Source: Bacillota bacterium (GTDB lineage: Bacteria > Bacillota > UBA4882 > UBA8346). From it: a stretch of 40,741 nucleotides of DNA. The stretch covers positions 1 through 40,741 of the forward strand of contig JAKPCT010000300.1 of NCBI GenBank assembly GCA_029553165.1. The letters run 5' to 3'. Made by a program: the position numbers and the translations under genes. Shown here in pieces: positions 33,430 to 40,741 of this stretch (position 1 is its first letter; every line of letters starts with the position of its first letter). Under the pieces are notes generated by a model. That model saw only the letters and a program-made list of their open reading frames with translations, did not search any database and was not told the origin of the DNA.

Positions 33430-34542
33430 ATGAAGGATCCCAGATTGGAAACAATGGCCCGTGGGTTGATCAACTATTCGGTGGAGTTAAAGCCAGGTGA
33501 AAAGATCTTGATTGAGGTAATTGATTCGGGTTCGCCGTTGGCTTTGGCGATCATCCGTGAAGTTTATAAAGTCAAGGGAATTCCTTTTGTTACAGTCCGT
33601 AATAAACAGATTGACCGTCAGATCATGCTGGAAGCCAATCAGGAAATGCTGGAGAAGATGGCGGAGTATGAGATGGTCCAGATGAAAGAGATGGATGCTT
33701 ATATCGGGATCAGAGCGGCAGACAATGCCAGTGAGACCGCTGATGTTTCCGGAGAACAACAGCAATTATATATGAAGCATTACTTACGACCGGTAACCGA
33801 AAGACGGGTTAACCATACGAAGTGGTGTATAATGCGCTATCCAACTCCTTCAATGGCGCAGTTGGCCGGGATGAGCACCGAAGGATTTGAGGATTTTTAT
33901 TTTGATGTCTGTACCTTAGATTACGGCAAGATGAACCGAGCGATGCAACCATTAAAAGAACTGATGGAGCGGACCGATCAGGTCCGGATCACCGGAGTGG
34001 GTACTGATCTGACTTTTTCGATCAAGGGAATACCGGCAATTCCTTGTGCCGGTAAGATGAATATCCCGGATGGGGAGATCTTTACTGCTCCGGTAAGAGA
34101 TTCGGTAAATGGGGTTATTACTTATAATACCCCTGCGGTTTATCAGGGTGTAACCCATGAGAATATTCGTTTTAGGTTTGAGAACGGGAAAATTGTTGAA
34201 GCTACCGGGAATGATCCCGAGCGTCTCAATAAAGTCTTAGATACTGATGAAGGGGCAAGATTTGTTGGCGAGTTTGCTTTGGGAGTAAATCCATATATTT
34301 TAAAACCAATGAAGGATACATTATTTGACGAAAAGATCTCCGGCAGCCTTCATTTTACACCGGGCCAGGCGTATGAAGAAGCTGACAATAAAAACCGGTC
34401 GGCAATCCACTGGGATTTAGTCTATATTCAACGGCCGGAATACGGTGGTGGTGAGATTTACTTCGATGGGAAGTTGATCCGGAAGGATGGGAGATTTGTT
34501 ATTCCGGAGCTGGAAGCGTTAAATCCGGAGAATTTGGTGTAA
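33430..34542 (+). CDS. M29-family (AmpS-type) aminopeptidase
   Basis: A 370-residue metallo-aminopeptidase. The N-terminal domain has MARGLINYSVELKPGEKILI. The catalytic part has GVGTDLTFSIKG, MNIPDGEIFTAPV (metal Glu), FRFENGKIVEATG, FVGEFALGVNP (Glu), SLHFTPGQAYEE (His) and AIHWDLV (His-x-Asp). These are the M29 metal ligands in order. The cellular role is probably peptide turnover. The ATG is about ten bases after AAAGGATG. It is a single gene ended by a terminator shared with lysC. Confidence 0.92.
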   Translation: MKDPRLETMARGLINYSVELKPGEKILIEVIDSGSPLALAIIREVYKVKGIPFVTVRNKQIDRQIMLEANQEMLEKMAEYEMVQMKEMDAYIGIRAADNASETADVSGEQQQLYMKHYLRPVTERRVNHTKWCIMRYPTPSMAQLAGMSTEGFEDFYFDVCTLDYGKMNRAMQPLKELMERTDQVRITGVGTDLTFSIKGIPAIPCAGKMNIPDGEIFTAPVRDSVNGVITYNTPAVYQGVTHENIRFRFENGKIVEATGNDPERLNKVLDTDEGARFVGEFALGVNPYILKPMKDTLFDEKISGSLHFTPGQAYEEADNKNRSAIHWDLVYIQRPEYGGGEIYFDGKLIRKDGRFVIPELEALNPENLV

Positions 34543-34613
34543 CAACTCTAATCCCTTTCATTTTTTAATAAGATTAAGAAGCTGTAAAGCAATGTCCCCT
34601 TTTTTACTAAAAT

Positions 34614-34655
34614 AACAAAGACTGTTAGCAAAGTCCCTTGCAACAGTCTTTTGTT
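34614..34655. terminator. Bidirectional terminator between the M29 gene and lysC
   Basis: AACAAAGACTGTT-A-GCAA (34614-34631) pairs with TTGCAACAGTC... (34638-34655), with a single bulged base and a mismatch near the foot. It lies between two converging genes. Confidence 0.75.
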
Positions 34656-34684
34656 ACTTTAGATATTAAAAATTTGAAAGGTTA

Positions 34685-36001
34685 TTATTTGACAAACGCA
34701 TTATAAATAGCTTTAACGGCAGCTTCGAAGTCGGTGGTTTCGACGCCAACAATGATGTTAATCTCACTTGATCCCTGGTCGATCATGCGGACGTTAATAT
34801 TAGCAGCTGCTAAAGCACCAAACAATTTAGCGGCAATACCAGGGGTGAAAGCCATACCACGACCCACAGTGGCAATGAGAGCCATGTTGGGGGAGATTTC
34901 AATTGAGTCTGGTTTGCATTGCTGTTTGATCTCTTCAACAACTTTATCGAGTTTTGAGTTGAGTTGAGAATCTGCGACTACCAGGGAGATGGTATCAATT
35001 CCTGAAGGCATATGTTCGAAGGAAATATTATTAGCTTCAAAGATTGATAAAAATTTGCGACCAAATCCAAGTTCAGTATTCATTAAAGATTTTTCAACTG
35101 TGATAATCGTAAAATCTTTGCGGCCGGCAATACCGGTAATCGCTCCGCTTTCAGAGATTGGCTCGGCATCATTTACAATCAAGGTTCCGGGATGTTCCGG
35201 TTCATTGGTATTTTTAATGTTGACAGGGATACCTGCTTGTCTCACCGGAAAGATTGATTCTTCATGAAGCACGGTTGCTCCCATATAGGCTAATTCGCGT
35301 AATTCACGGTAGGTGATCTTCTCAATTGGTTTTGGATTGGTAATGATTCTGGGATCAGCCATTAAGAAGCCGGATACATCAGTCCAGTTTTCGTAGATCT
35401 CTGCTTGGATTCCCCGGGCGACAATTGCGCCGGTGATGTCGGAACCACCGCGGGAGAATGTCTTAATTTTGCCGTCCGGAGTGCTACCATAAAAACCGGG
35501 AATGACAGCCCGTTCGTGTTTACCTAAACGTTCCGCCATCTTGGTCTGAGTTAAGTCCGAATCCAGTAAACCATTCTTGTCAAAGAAGATCACTTCGGCA
35601 GCATCTATAAAATCATATCCGAGCAGATCGGCAATGATCAAACCGTTTAAGTATTCGCCACGGCTGGCAGTGTAATCAGCGGAAGCACCGTTAGCGATTT
35701 CAGTTTTGATTGCATCCAGGTGGGATTGCAGGTTTAGCGACAGTCCTAATTCGGCAACAATCTGTAAGTAACGTTTGGAAATGATTGCGAAGACGTCATC
35801 AAAAGGAATTCCTTGTTGAACGTGCGCATTACAAAGATAAAGCAGATCGGTTATTTTATGATCATCAGAGGAACGTTTTCCCGGAGCTGATGGGACAACA
35901 TAACGCCGTTGGGGATCAGCTTCAATAATCGCTTTCACTTTGGGGATTTGTGAAGCGCTGGCAAGTGAAGTTCCTCCGAATTTTGCAACTTTAATACCCA
36001 T
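34685..36001 (-). CDS. lysC: Aspartate kinase
   Basis: A 438-residue monofunctional aspartokinase, the first step of the lysine/threonine/methionine and diaminopimelate route. VAKFGGTSLAS at the N-terminus, VPSAPGKR, FSRGGSDITGA (catalytic Arg/Asp) and ENWTDVSGFLMADPRI fix the kinase. Two ACT domains occupy about 285-438 (LMNTELGFGRKFLSIF; VGRGMAFTPGIAAKLFGAL), suggesting feedback by amino acids. AGGAGG is eight bases before the ATG. A sigma-A-type promoter lies at 36061-36089. The leader is short and shows no lysine-riboswitch features. Confidence 0.95.
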   Translation of the reverse strand: MGIKVAKFGGTSLASASQIPKVKAIIEADPQRRYVVPSAPGKRSSDDHKITDLLYLCNAHVQQGIPFDDVFAIISKRYLQIVAELGLSLNLQSHLDAIKTEIANGASADYTASRGEYLNGLIIADLLGYDFIDAAEVIFFDKNGLLDSDLTQTKMAERLGKHERAVIPGFYGSTPDGKIKTFSRGGSDITGAIVARGIQAEIYENWTDVSGFLMADPRIITNPKPIEKITYRELRELAYMGATVLHEESIFPVRQAGIPVNIKNTNEPEHPGTLIVNDAEPISESGAITGIAGRKDFTIITVEKSLMNTELGFGRKFLSIFEANNISFEHMPSGIDTISLVVADSQLNSKLDKVVEEIKQQCKPDSIEISPNMALIATVGRGMAFTPGIAAKLFGALAAANINVRMIDQGSSEINIIVGVETTDFEAAVKAIYNAFVK

Positions 36002-36060
36002 AATGCCAACCTCCTGTATTCAGCAAAAAAATAGAAATAAAAGGCTTAAATTCATGTTTA

Positions 36061-36089
36061 ATAATAAAGCTATAGTAATCAAAAGTCAA
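36061..36089 (-). promoter_or_regulatory. Sigma-A-type promoter of lysC
   Basis: Minus strand: TTGACT (36089-36084), 17 bases, TATTAT (36066-36061). About 60 bases upstream of lysC. Confidence 0.7.
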
Positions 36090-36177
36090 GGATAGCAATT
36101 GATCATTAACTTGTTTTTAATCAGCTTTTTGGTTTTGAGGCTTTATTTTTTTATTTAATTAATTTATTGTTCTAATC

Positions 36178-36205
36178 TAAAGATTACTGGAGAATTTCCC
36201 GATGT
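36178..36205 (+). promoter_or_regulatory. Sigma-28 (SigD/FliA)-like promoter of the HD-GYP gene
   Basis: TAAAGATT (36178-36185), then CCCGATGT (36198-36205), that is TAAA-N16-CCCGATGT. This is close to the SigD consensus TAAA-N15-GCCGATAT, with the core CCGAT intact. It predicts a very short leader before ATG 36230. Confidence 0.55.
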
Positions 36206-36229
36206 TTTTAGAAGGGGGTTAAAAGATTT

Positions 36230-37276
36230 ATGCGTTTAATTTCGATTGATGCAGTTGTACCTGGAATGAAATTAGCCCGTCCTCTTTACCGGTTAGATGA
36301 TGGGAAAATATTATTGCGTTCCAATGTGGAATTAAAGCCGCATTATATTAGCCGACTTAAGGAGATGAAGTTTAGCCATCTTTACATTTGGGAACCCGGA
36401 GACAGTAATGATGAGCATTTGCTCTTAGACCCGATCATGGTTGAGACCAGGCTCAAAGCGGGTTTGGCCTTTAAAGAAATAATCGATCTTTTACACCAAA
36501 CTAATCAAGTTAATGTTAAAAACTTACGCCGGGTAGTCGCGGAGATGATTGATCAGATTTTTAATAATGATGATGTTATCTACAATATGATGGATATCCG
36601 TTCTTACGACAATTATACTTATGCGCATTCGATAAATGTCTGTACAATCTCATTGATTATTGGCAATTCAATGAAGATCAACCGTAATGATTTGGAGTAC
36701 TTGGGTATGGGAGCATTACTTCATGATATTGGTAAGATCAATATTGATTCTAAAATCCTCAATAAACCGGGGAGTTTAGAGCCAGTTGAATATGAGGCGG
36801 TCAAAAGACATCCGCGTGATGGTTATCAACTCTTAAAGGAGAAGATTGAAGTTAGTTTTGTCTCTTCACATATTGCATTTCAACATCATGAACGGGAAGA
36901 TGGGTCAGGTTATCCTCGAGGGCTAACCGGCGATAAGATTCACCGTTTTGCTAAGATTGTGGCAGTAGCCGACATTTATGACGCAATGACTTCACATCGT
37001 ATTTATCGTGCGGCAATACCTTCCCATTTGGTTTTAGCAGAGATCAAGCAAGGGATCGAGAAGAAATTTGATCGCCAAGTTGTTGAAAGTTTAGAGAAGA
37101 TTGTGGCTCCATATCCGGTAGGGGCGACATTATTACTCAATAATGGAGAAGTTGTAACAGTTAAGAATGCAACCCGTTCCGAATGTATCGTCAAAGTAAC
37201 CAATGGGGAACGTAAGGGATGTCAGTTTAACCTGTTCCGGTATCCGGAGTTAAAAGTAATCAAATATTTGGTTTGA
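36230..37276 (+). CDS. HD-GYP domain cyclic-di-GMP phosphodiesterase
   Basis: A 348-residue cytoplasmic protein. An N-terminal DUF3391-like segment (VVPGMKLARPLYRLDDGKIL) precedes the HD-GYP domain (about 115-300): LLHDIGKINIDSKILNKPGSL, RHPRDGY, then SSHIAFQHHEREDGSGYPRGL with the HHE-DGxGYPxGL signature, and VAVADIYDAMTSHRIYR. These residues make a metal site that linearises cyclic-di-GMP. A small C-terminal domain (VGATLLLNNGEVVTV) is common in this family. AGAAGGGGG precedes the ATG. A sigma-28-like promoter upstream and PilZ genes next to it tie it to motility control. Confidence 0.95.
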   Translation: MRLISIDAVVPGMKLARPLYRLDDGKILLRSNVELKPHYISRLKEMKFSHLYIWEPGDSNDEHLLLDPIMVETRLKAGLAFKEIIDLLHQTNQVNVKNLRRVVAEMIDQIFNNDDVIYNMMDIRSYDNYTYAHSINVCTISLIIGNSMKINRNDLEYLGMGALLHDIGKINIDSKILNKPGSLEPVEYEAVKRHPRDGYQLLKEKIEVSFVSSHIAFQHHEREDGSGYPRGLTGDKIHRFAKIVAVADIYDAMTSHRIYRAAIPSHLVLAEIKQGIEKKFDRQVVESLEKIVAPYPVGATLLLNNGEVVTVKNATRSECIVKVTNGERKGCQFNLFRYPELKVIKYLV

Positions 37277-37300
37277 TTTAATCAACAAAGGAGCTTCAAA

Positions 37301-37328
37301 AGAAAAAAAGTCCTTTAAGTAAGGACTT
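37301..37328 (-). terminator. Terminator of the short PilZ gene (minus strand)
   Basis: AAGTCCTT (37308-37315) pairs perfectly with AAGGACTT (37321-37328) across five bases; on the minus strand it is followed by a run of T (complement of 37303-37309). Confidence 0.8.
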
Positions 37329-37331
37329 AAA

Positions 37332-37360
37332 CCGTATTCGAAGGATACGGCTTTATTTTT
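37332..37360 (+). terminator. Terminator of the HD-GYP gene (plus strand)
   Basis: CCGTAT (37332-37337), 7-base loop, ATACGG (37345-37350), then CTTTATTTTT. It is only three bases from the minus-strand terminator, so the two converging genes have back-to-back terminators. Confidence 0.8.
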
Positions 37361-38099
37361 GTAAGATATTGATTAAATCAGCAAGATCATCAAACTGGTT
37401 TTTCTGTAAAGAATTGAAGAAGATTCCGGCCATTGATGGATAGTCTGGTTCTATGCCTGCATCGGTTACCGGTGAGTTCCAGATGCAGATTCCGTTTAAG
37501 AAAAAGGCCTTCTCATGGTATTGAATTGCGATATTAACATTAGCGTTAATTGGGATCTGATATTTGGTCCGAATTCGAACTCCGCCAAAGCTTAAATCCT
37601 CAATTATTCCCTCGATTTTACGTTCATGATATATTATTGTGGCTTTAACAGAAGAGTATGGTTCTTTAGTCTCTTGATTTTGAATTGTTATCACTTGTTT
37701 GGGTTCAGTGGTATTATTAGATTCGGGTTGCAGGTCGACTTCATTTTGATAACAGAAATCCATAATGTAGTTCCAGGTTTCCAAAGGCATTGCGATAAAC
37801 TTTACACCATAATTAGTTCTTTTTACTTGCTGATTTTGATCGTACTCAATCTCCCGGTAACAGATTTCACCTTCAACTTTTTTCTCGCCAAAATGAGGCA
37901 GTGTAAAAGTAAACTCTAATTTTTCCCCTAATTCGAGTAATTGAGAACCAAGAGCATAAAATTTTAAACCACCGGCACTTAAATTTATTGAATAAGCTTC
38001 GAGTAGTACTTTTCCATCAGAGTTGATGAATTTAATCTGTAAACCAGTTTCAAAAGGGACCCGTTCTGCGGTACGCTGTTCGATTTTGCCTTTGATCAT
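37353..38099 (-). CDS. Tandem PilZ-domain protein
   Basis: A 248-residue soluble protein with two PilZ-type domains. The first (about 1-105) has both ligand motifs, RTAER (RxxxR) and NLSAGG (D/NxSxxG), and so should bind cyclic-di-GMP. The second (about 145-245) has DLSFGG but no clear RxxxR, so it may be structural. The pattern resembles YpfA/YcgR-like flagellar brakes, though the order of domains differs. ATG 38099 gives the start MIKGKIEQR, parallel to the MIKGIISRR start of the neighbouring PilZ gene, and GGAGG lies six bases upstream. A perfect sigma-28-type promoter lies at 38130-38156. Confidence 0.9.
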   Translation of the reverse strand: MIKGKIEQRTAERVPFETGLQIKFINSDGKVLLEAYSINLSAGGLKFYALGSQLLELGEKLEFTFTLPHFGEKKVEGEICYREIEYDQNQQVKRTNYGVKFIAMPLETWNYIMDFCYQNEVDLQPESNNTTEPKQVITIQNQETKEPYSSVKATIIYHERKIEGIIEDLSFGGVRIRTKYQIPINANVNIAIQYHEKAFFLNGICIWNSPVTDAGIEPDYPSMAGIFFNSLQKNQFDDLADLINILQK

Positions 38100-38129
38100 C
38101 ATATACCTCCACCAACACATATATCTTTA

Positions 38130-38156
38130 TTATCGGCAGAAAGTTCAATTTTTTTA
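38130..38156 (-). promoter_or_regulatory. Sigma-28 (SigD/FliA)-type promoter of the PilZ gene
   Basis: Minus strand: TAAA (38156-38153), exactly 15 bases, GCCGATAA (38137-38130). It matches the flagellar sigma consensus at every fixed position. The leader to ATG 38099 would be about 25 bases. Confidence 0.85.
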
Positions 38157-38178
38157 CCGGGGTTTAGCAGAGAAATGA

Positions 38179-38205
38179 AAAAAATCCGTTCCAGGTTAAG
38201 AACGG
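38179..38205 (-). terminator. Terminator of the long PilZ gene
   Basis: Minus strand: CCGTTC (38205-38200), 8-base loop, GAACGG (38191-38186), then ATTTTTTT. Confidence 0.85.
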
Positions 38206-38220
38206 AGTTTCGATTTTGAT

Positions 38221-40320
38221 TTACTTATTTTGTAGTTTAGCGATTATGGATTTTAATATTTCCATATCCATATTACTATTGCTCAAACCTTTAAAGAAGA
38301 ATTCGGCTTTGTAATTGTTGGAGTCAATCTGTTCACACATCGAACAGATTCCGGTAATATTATTAATTTCAGTCGTATTACTGGATATTGATATTTTATA
38401 CGGACTGTTTTCTAAGATCCGTTGAGGTGATTCAATAATAATTCCACCAAAATAAAGCCTTACTATTTTACAATTGATTATATCACCATTAAGTGTCTCC
38501 AGTTTTACCGAAAAAGTTTCCGGTTCATTACTGGTATTAACCGGAGCCTGCTGTGAAGGTTTATTTTTGGGAACTAATTTTTCAATTAGTTGGTCAATCA
38601 TCTTCTGATCCATCGGAACTGTCGAACTGCCCCGGGCAAAATTAGGAATTTTCGAAGTATCAATTACAATATCCGGTGAAGGAGATGCTGGCAAAGGTTC
38701 TTTAACAGGTTCAACTTGGTTAATTTTGTCGACTTTGTCAACTTTTTCAACTTTGTCAACTTTATCAACTTTATCAACTTTACTTTCAACCGGTTGATTA
38801 GAGTCATGAACTGGTGGTGTGACTGGTTTTTTTGGCTCTGTTTCAGTTGAAATATTAGAAATATTATTTGATTCAAAGAGCGAATTGATCTCTGACTGGC
38901 TAACTTCTGGAGATTCGTCGGGAGCAATCTGGTCTGTTACAGCTTGCTCCAGTAAAGAGTTTAATTCCGATTGGTCAATACTTAAATCATTAAGATTTGC
39001 TTCAAGATTAATTGGTTCAAATTCTTGAACCGGTTCATTATTGACAGGAACAGGCTCTGTTGTTACTTTTTCTTTGGTTTCCTCAATTGGATTAACCGGC
39101 TCGGTCTCAATGTTTTGGATTACTGGTTCATCGGAAACAATATCAACAACTTCATTGTTGTTAATATTGTCAACCTTGTTATCTTTAGTTTGGACATGAT
39201 CTTCACCAGCGTTATCAGCCGTTGGTGATTTGGAATTATTCTGGTTAGAGCTCATTGAATCAATTAATTTGTCAATAATTTCCTGTGAAAGCGATCTGAA
39301 TGGATTACCCACATCAATAACTGGTTCAGGCTTTGAATCAGAAGTAGAAGGGGTTTCAACTGGATTAATAAAAGGATCAAGTGGTACAGGATCAGGCAGA
39401 ACCGACTCCGGAACGGGTTCAATAGTTGATTTAATGTCAGGGCTGATCGAGCCGTTGAGAGGCTCAAGCGGTACAGGATCAGGCAGAACTGACTCCGGAG
39501 TTTGCTTATTAATATCACTAACCGGGTTAAGTGATGAAGACAAAAACTCAAAAGGAATAACATGTTCAACGGTAGAAGCAATTGGTTCTGAAGCAGGCTG
39601 TTCCAGATCGAAGATGGAATCAATTTGAATGTCGCCGGAGTTGCTGATCGTATTGGATAAACTGACATCCGAATCTGAACCGCCTGACTGTTGTAACTCA
39701 AAGATTGAATCGATCTGGATATCAGTAAACGAATTGGTAGTTTCAGTATTAGAAACATTAGGCTCCTGAGAACCTTCCGGTTGCAACTCAAAAACAGAAT
39801 CAATCAAAAGCTCGTCAGAATTGGTTTGATCACCGGTAGCAGAATCAGACTCTGACAGGCCAAAATCAATTGAATCAATACTTGTAGTAAGTTCCGTATC
39901 TTTTTCGGGTTGTTTTTGAGCTGCCTTGACAGAGGTGGAGAATTCACTTGCGGAATCACCAGCTGCTAATTTGGCTGTGCAATAATCATTGATTGTCTTC
40001 CATGTTTCAGCACTCAGTTCCGTAAATTTGATTCCGTAATAGACGACCGGTTTATGTTCGTTATCAAACGCATTAGCGAAATAGCAAACTTCTCCTTTAA
40101 CTTCAATTTGGGAGTCACCGATGTTGAAGACCAGTTCGATTGAGTCTTCCGGAGCCAGCTTAATGAGGCCTTTGGGTACAAAGAAACGTAATCCTTCTAA
40201 ACTGATATTGGTTGTTTGAGCAACAACAGGTTCAGAGTTTTCAACATAAAACTGAATTGTAATTTCAGCCTGGAACGGAATTCGCTGTGAGGCCCGTCGA
40301 CTGATAATTCCTTTAATCAT
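38221..40320 (-). CDS. Long PilZ protein with phased repeats in an acidic linker
   Basis: A 699-residue soluble protein. The N-terminal PilZ domain (1-118) keeps both cyclic-di-GMP motifs: RASQR (9-13) and NISLEG (38-43). Residues 120-600 are a low-complexity, acidic, Pro/Ser/Asn-rich linker. It contains IDSVFELQ/IDSIFELQ/IDSIFDLE at 173-180, 203-210 and 233-240, exactly 30 residues apart. PESVLPDPVPLEP/DP occurs at 275-287 and 304-316, SELNSLLEQ/SEINSLFES at 451-459 and 476-484, and a Lys-Val-Asp run at 514-532. The C-terminal 100 residues look like a degenerate PilZ domain (RLYFGG in place of DxSxxG). The start MIKG lies behind GGGGGTTTG. A sigma-A-type promoter is at 40381-40409. Role unknown; a cyclic-di-GMP-dependent scaffold is one reading. 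Confidence 0.85.
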   Translation of the reverse strand: MIKGIISRRASQRIPFQAEITIQFYVENSEPVVAQTTNISLEGLRFFVPKGLIKLAPEDSIELVFNIGDSQIEVKGEVCYFANAFDNEHKPVVYYGIKFTELSAETWKTINDYCTAKLAAGDSASEFSTSVKAAQKQPEKDTELTTSIDSIDFGLSESDSATGDQTNSDELLIDSVFELQPEGSQEPNVSNTETTNSFTDIQIDSIFELQQSGGSDSDVSLSNTISNSGDIQIDSIFDLEQPASEPIASTVEHVIPFEFLSSSLNPVSDINKQTPESVLPDPVPLEPLNGSISPDIKSTIEPVPESVLPDPVPLDPFINPVETPSTSDSKPEPVIDVGNPFRSLSQEIIDKLIDSMSSNQNNSKSPTADNAGEDHVQTKDNKVDNINNNEVVDIVSDEPVIQNIETEPVNPIEETKEKVTTEPVPVNNEPVQEFEPINLEANLNDLSIDQSELNSLLEQAVTDQIAPDESPEVSQSEINSLFESNNISNISTETEPKKPVTPPVHDSNQPVESKVDKVDKVDKVEKVDKVDKINQVEPVKEPLPASPSPDIVIDTSKIPNFARGSSTVPMDQKMIDQLIEKLVPKNKPSQQAPVNTSNEPETFSVKLETLNGDIINCKIVRLYFGGIIIESPQRILENSPYKISISSNTTEINNITGICSMCEQIDSNNYKAEFFFKGLSNSNMDMEILKSIIAKLQNK
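38722..38783 (-). repeat. 9-bp tandem repeat encoding (Lys-Val-Asp)n
   Basis: About seven copies of a 9-base unit of the form AACTTTGTC (plus strand), with single-base variants, encode KVD/KVE/KVDKI in the long PilZ gene. Units are in frame, so copy number can change without breaking the protein. Confidence 0.85.
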
Positions 40321-40380
40321 TAAATTTCAAACCCCCGATATATTTCAAAATATGATCATACAAAAAGCCTATTATATATA

Positions 40381-40409
40381 ATTATAGGGCTTTCAGGCTA
40401 AAATATCAA
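40381..40409 (-). promoter_or_regulatory. Sigma-A-type promoter of the long PilZ gene
   Basis: Minus strand: TTGATA (40409-40404), 17 bases, TATAAT (40386-40381), 61 bases upstream of the start. It differs in type from the sigma-28-like promoters of the other two genes of the block. Confidence 0.65.
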
Positions 40410-40741
40410 ATATTATACAAAAAAATTATTATTTTTGCTTCATGGGTTGAAAAAATGACCGGAAACTGATCTGTTCCTAATCATAATTCGGATTTGTGAA
40501 AGGATTTTTATTGTTGTTGTGGAATTGTATTGCTGAAATTATATATCATTTATATCGGTTTTTTCTTTGATTAACATTACTAAAATTATGATAACCGCTT
40601 AAGCAATCTGGTAATATGTCAAGCCCATAAAAAATAAATTTTGTAAGCAAAATCGCGAAAAAAGGGTACACTTAACAAACCTTCACTTCAAAACGAAGAA
40701 AAAGTTAAAAAAAGGAAATGATTAACTAGGATTTACTCTAC
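40410..40741. other. AT-rich intergenic end of window
   Basis: No frame with a ribosome binding site on either strand was found in this stretch. It presumably holds the upstream region of a gene beyond the window. The AAGGAAATG near 40705 leads to a stop within a few codons. Confidence 0.4.

Noticed and set aside
36002-36060. Possible lysine riboswitch before lysC.
   Set aside because: The leader from the mapped promoter is only about 55 bases, too short for that class, and none of its motifs is present.
38722-38783. Regular short repeats that could be mistaken for a CRISPR array.
   Set aside because: The unit is 9 bases with no spacers and is in frame within a protein gene.
39230-39803. 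Open frames on both strands overlapping the long PilZ gene, including a 132-residue plus-strand frame.
   Set aside because: They are shadows of the low-complexity coding sequence; no ribosome sites, and the minus-strand 699-residue frame has intact domains.
40364-40393. AAAGCC/GGCTTT hairpin upstream of the long PilZ gene as a terminator.
   Set aside because: It overlaps the -10 region of that gene's promoter and has a weak AT-only inner stem with a bulge, so promoter function is the better explanation.

Overview
The window reads as a piece of chromosome from a low-GC, endospore-forming member of the Firmicutes (Bacillota). Sporulation genes are scattered through it: spo0A (with a sigma-H-type promoter and a 0A box), spoVS, cwlD, a small acid-soluble spore protein and a comA-type phosphosulfolactate synthase. 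Chemotaxis and motility are indicated by the tail of cheB, a CheX-type phosphatase and flagellar sigma-28-type promoters. A secreted beta-barrel-like protein ending in an aromatic residue hints at an outer membrane. Together this points to one of the diderm spore-forming lineages, perhaps Limnochordia- or Hydrogenispora-like, but that placement is inference. TTG and GTG starts are very common, usually behind strong Shine-Dalgarno sites. No rRNA, tRNA, CRISPR array, intact transposon or prophage was seen.

Layout. 1-258 is the end of cheB. 304-861 (-) is a lytic transglycosylase. 1201-5538 is recJ, a bifunctional rel and dtd. 5539-7645 holds a tiny orphan gene, Ku (-) and speD (-), the latter with a structured leader. 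7646-10291 is cwlD, cinA and thpR. 10313-11002 is an unrecognised gene inserted before a LexA-controlled recA-recX pair. 12906-16254 is rny, a gene of unknown function, ymdB and spoVS. 16487-17945 is a GNAT acetyltransferase and spo0A. 18028-24640 is rlmN, an FHA protein, PP2C phosphatase, PASTA kinase, rsgA, rpe, cheX-like and ireB/reoM.

24735-29223 holds a secreted protein with EF-hand-like loops, comA (-), two small membrane proteins, the putative outer-membrane barrel (-) and a short SASP gene (-). 29440-36001 is murC, a small unknown (-), a DNA methyltransferase-repair protein, a HAD hydrolase, YpiB/ReoY (-), an M29 aminopeptidase and aspartate kinase (-). 36230-40320 is a cyclic-di-GMP block: an HD-GYP phosphodiesterase and two PilZ proteins (-). 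The second PilZ protein is 699 residues long, with a roughly 480-residue acidic linker carrying phased repeats between an N-terminal PilZ domain and a degenerate C-terminal PilZ-like domain.

How the parts connect. The PASTA kinase, its PP2C partner, IreB/ReoM and YpiB/ReoY are the components that in Listeria tune MurA proteolysis by ClpCP. murC, cwlD and the lytic transglycosylase are other wall genes in the same window. The HD-GYP and short PilZ genes carry sigma-28-like promoters, so cyclic-di-GMP turnover and sensing look tied to flagellar expression. recA-recX, recJ, Ku, the methyltransferase and cinA form a dispersed DNA-repair theme. The most unusual items are the long PilZ protein, the speD leader, the apparent AUC start of rny and CUG start of cheX, and a terminated stretch of unknown content upstream of the barrel gene.
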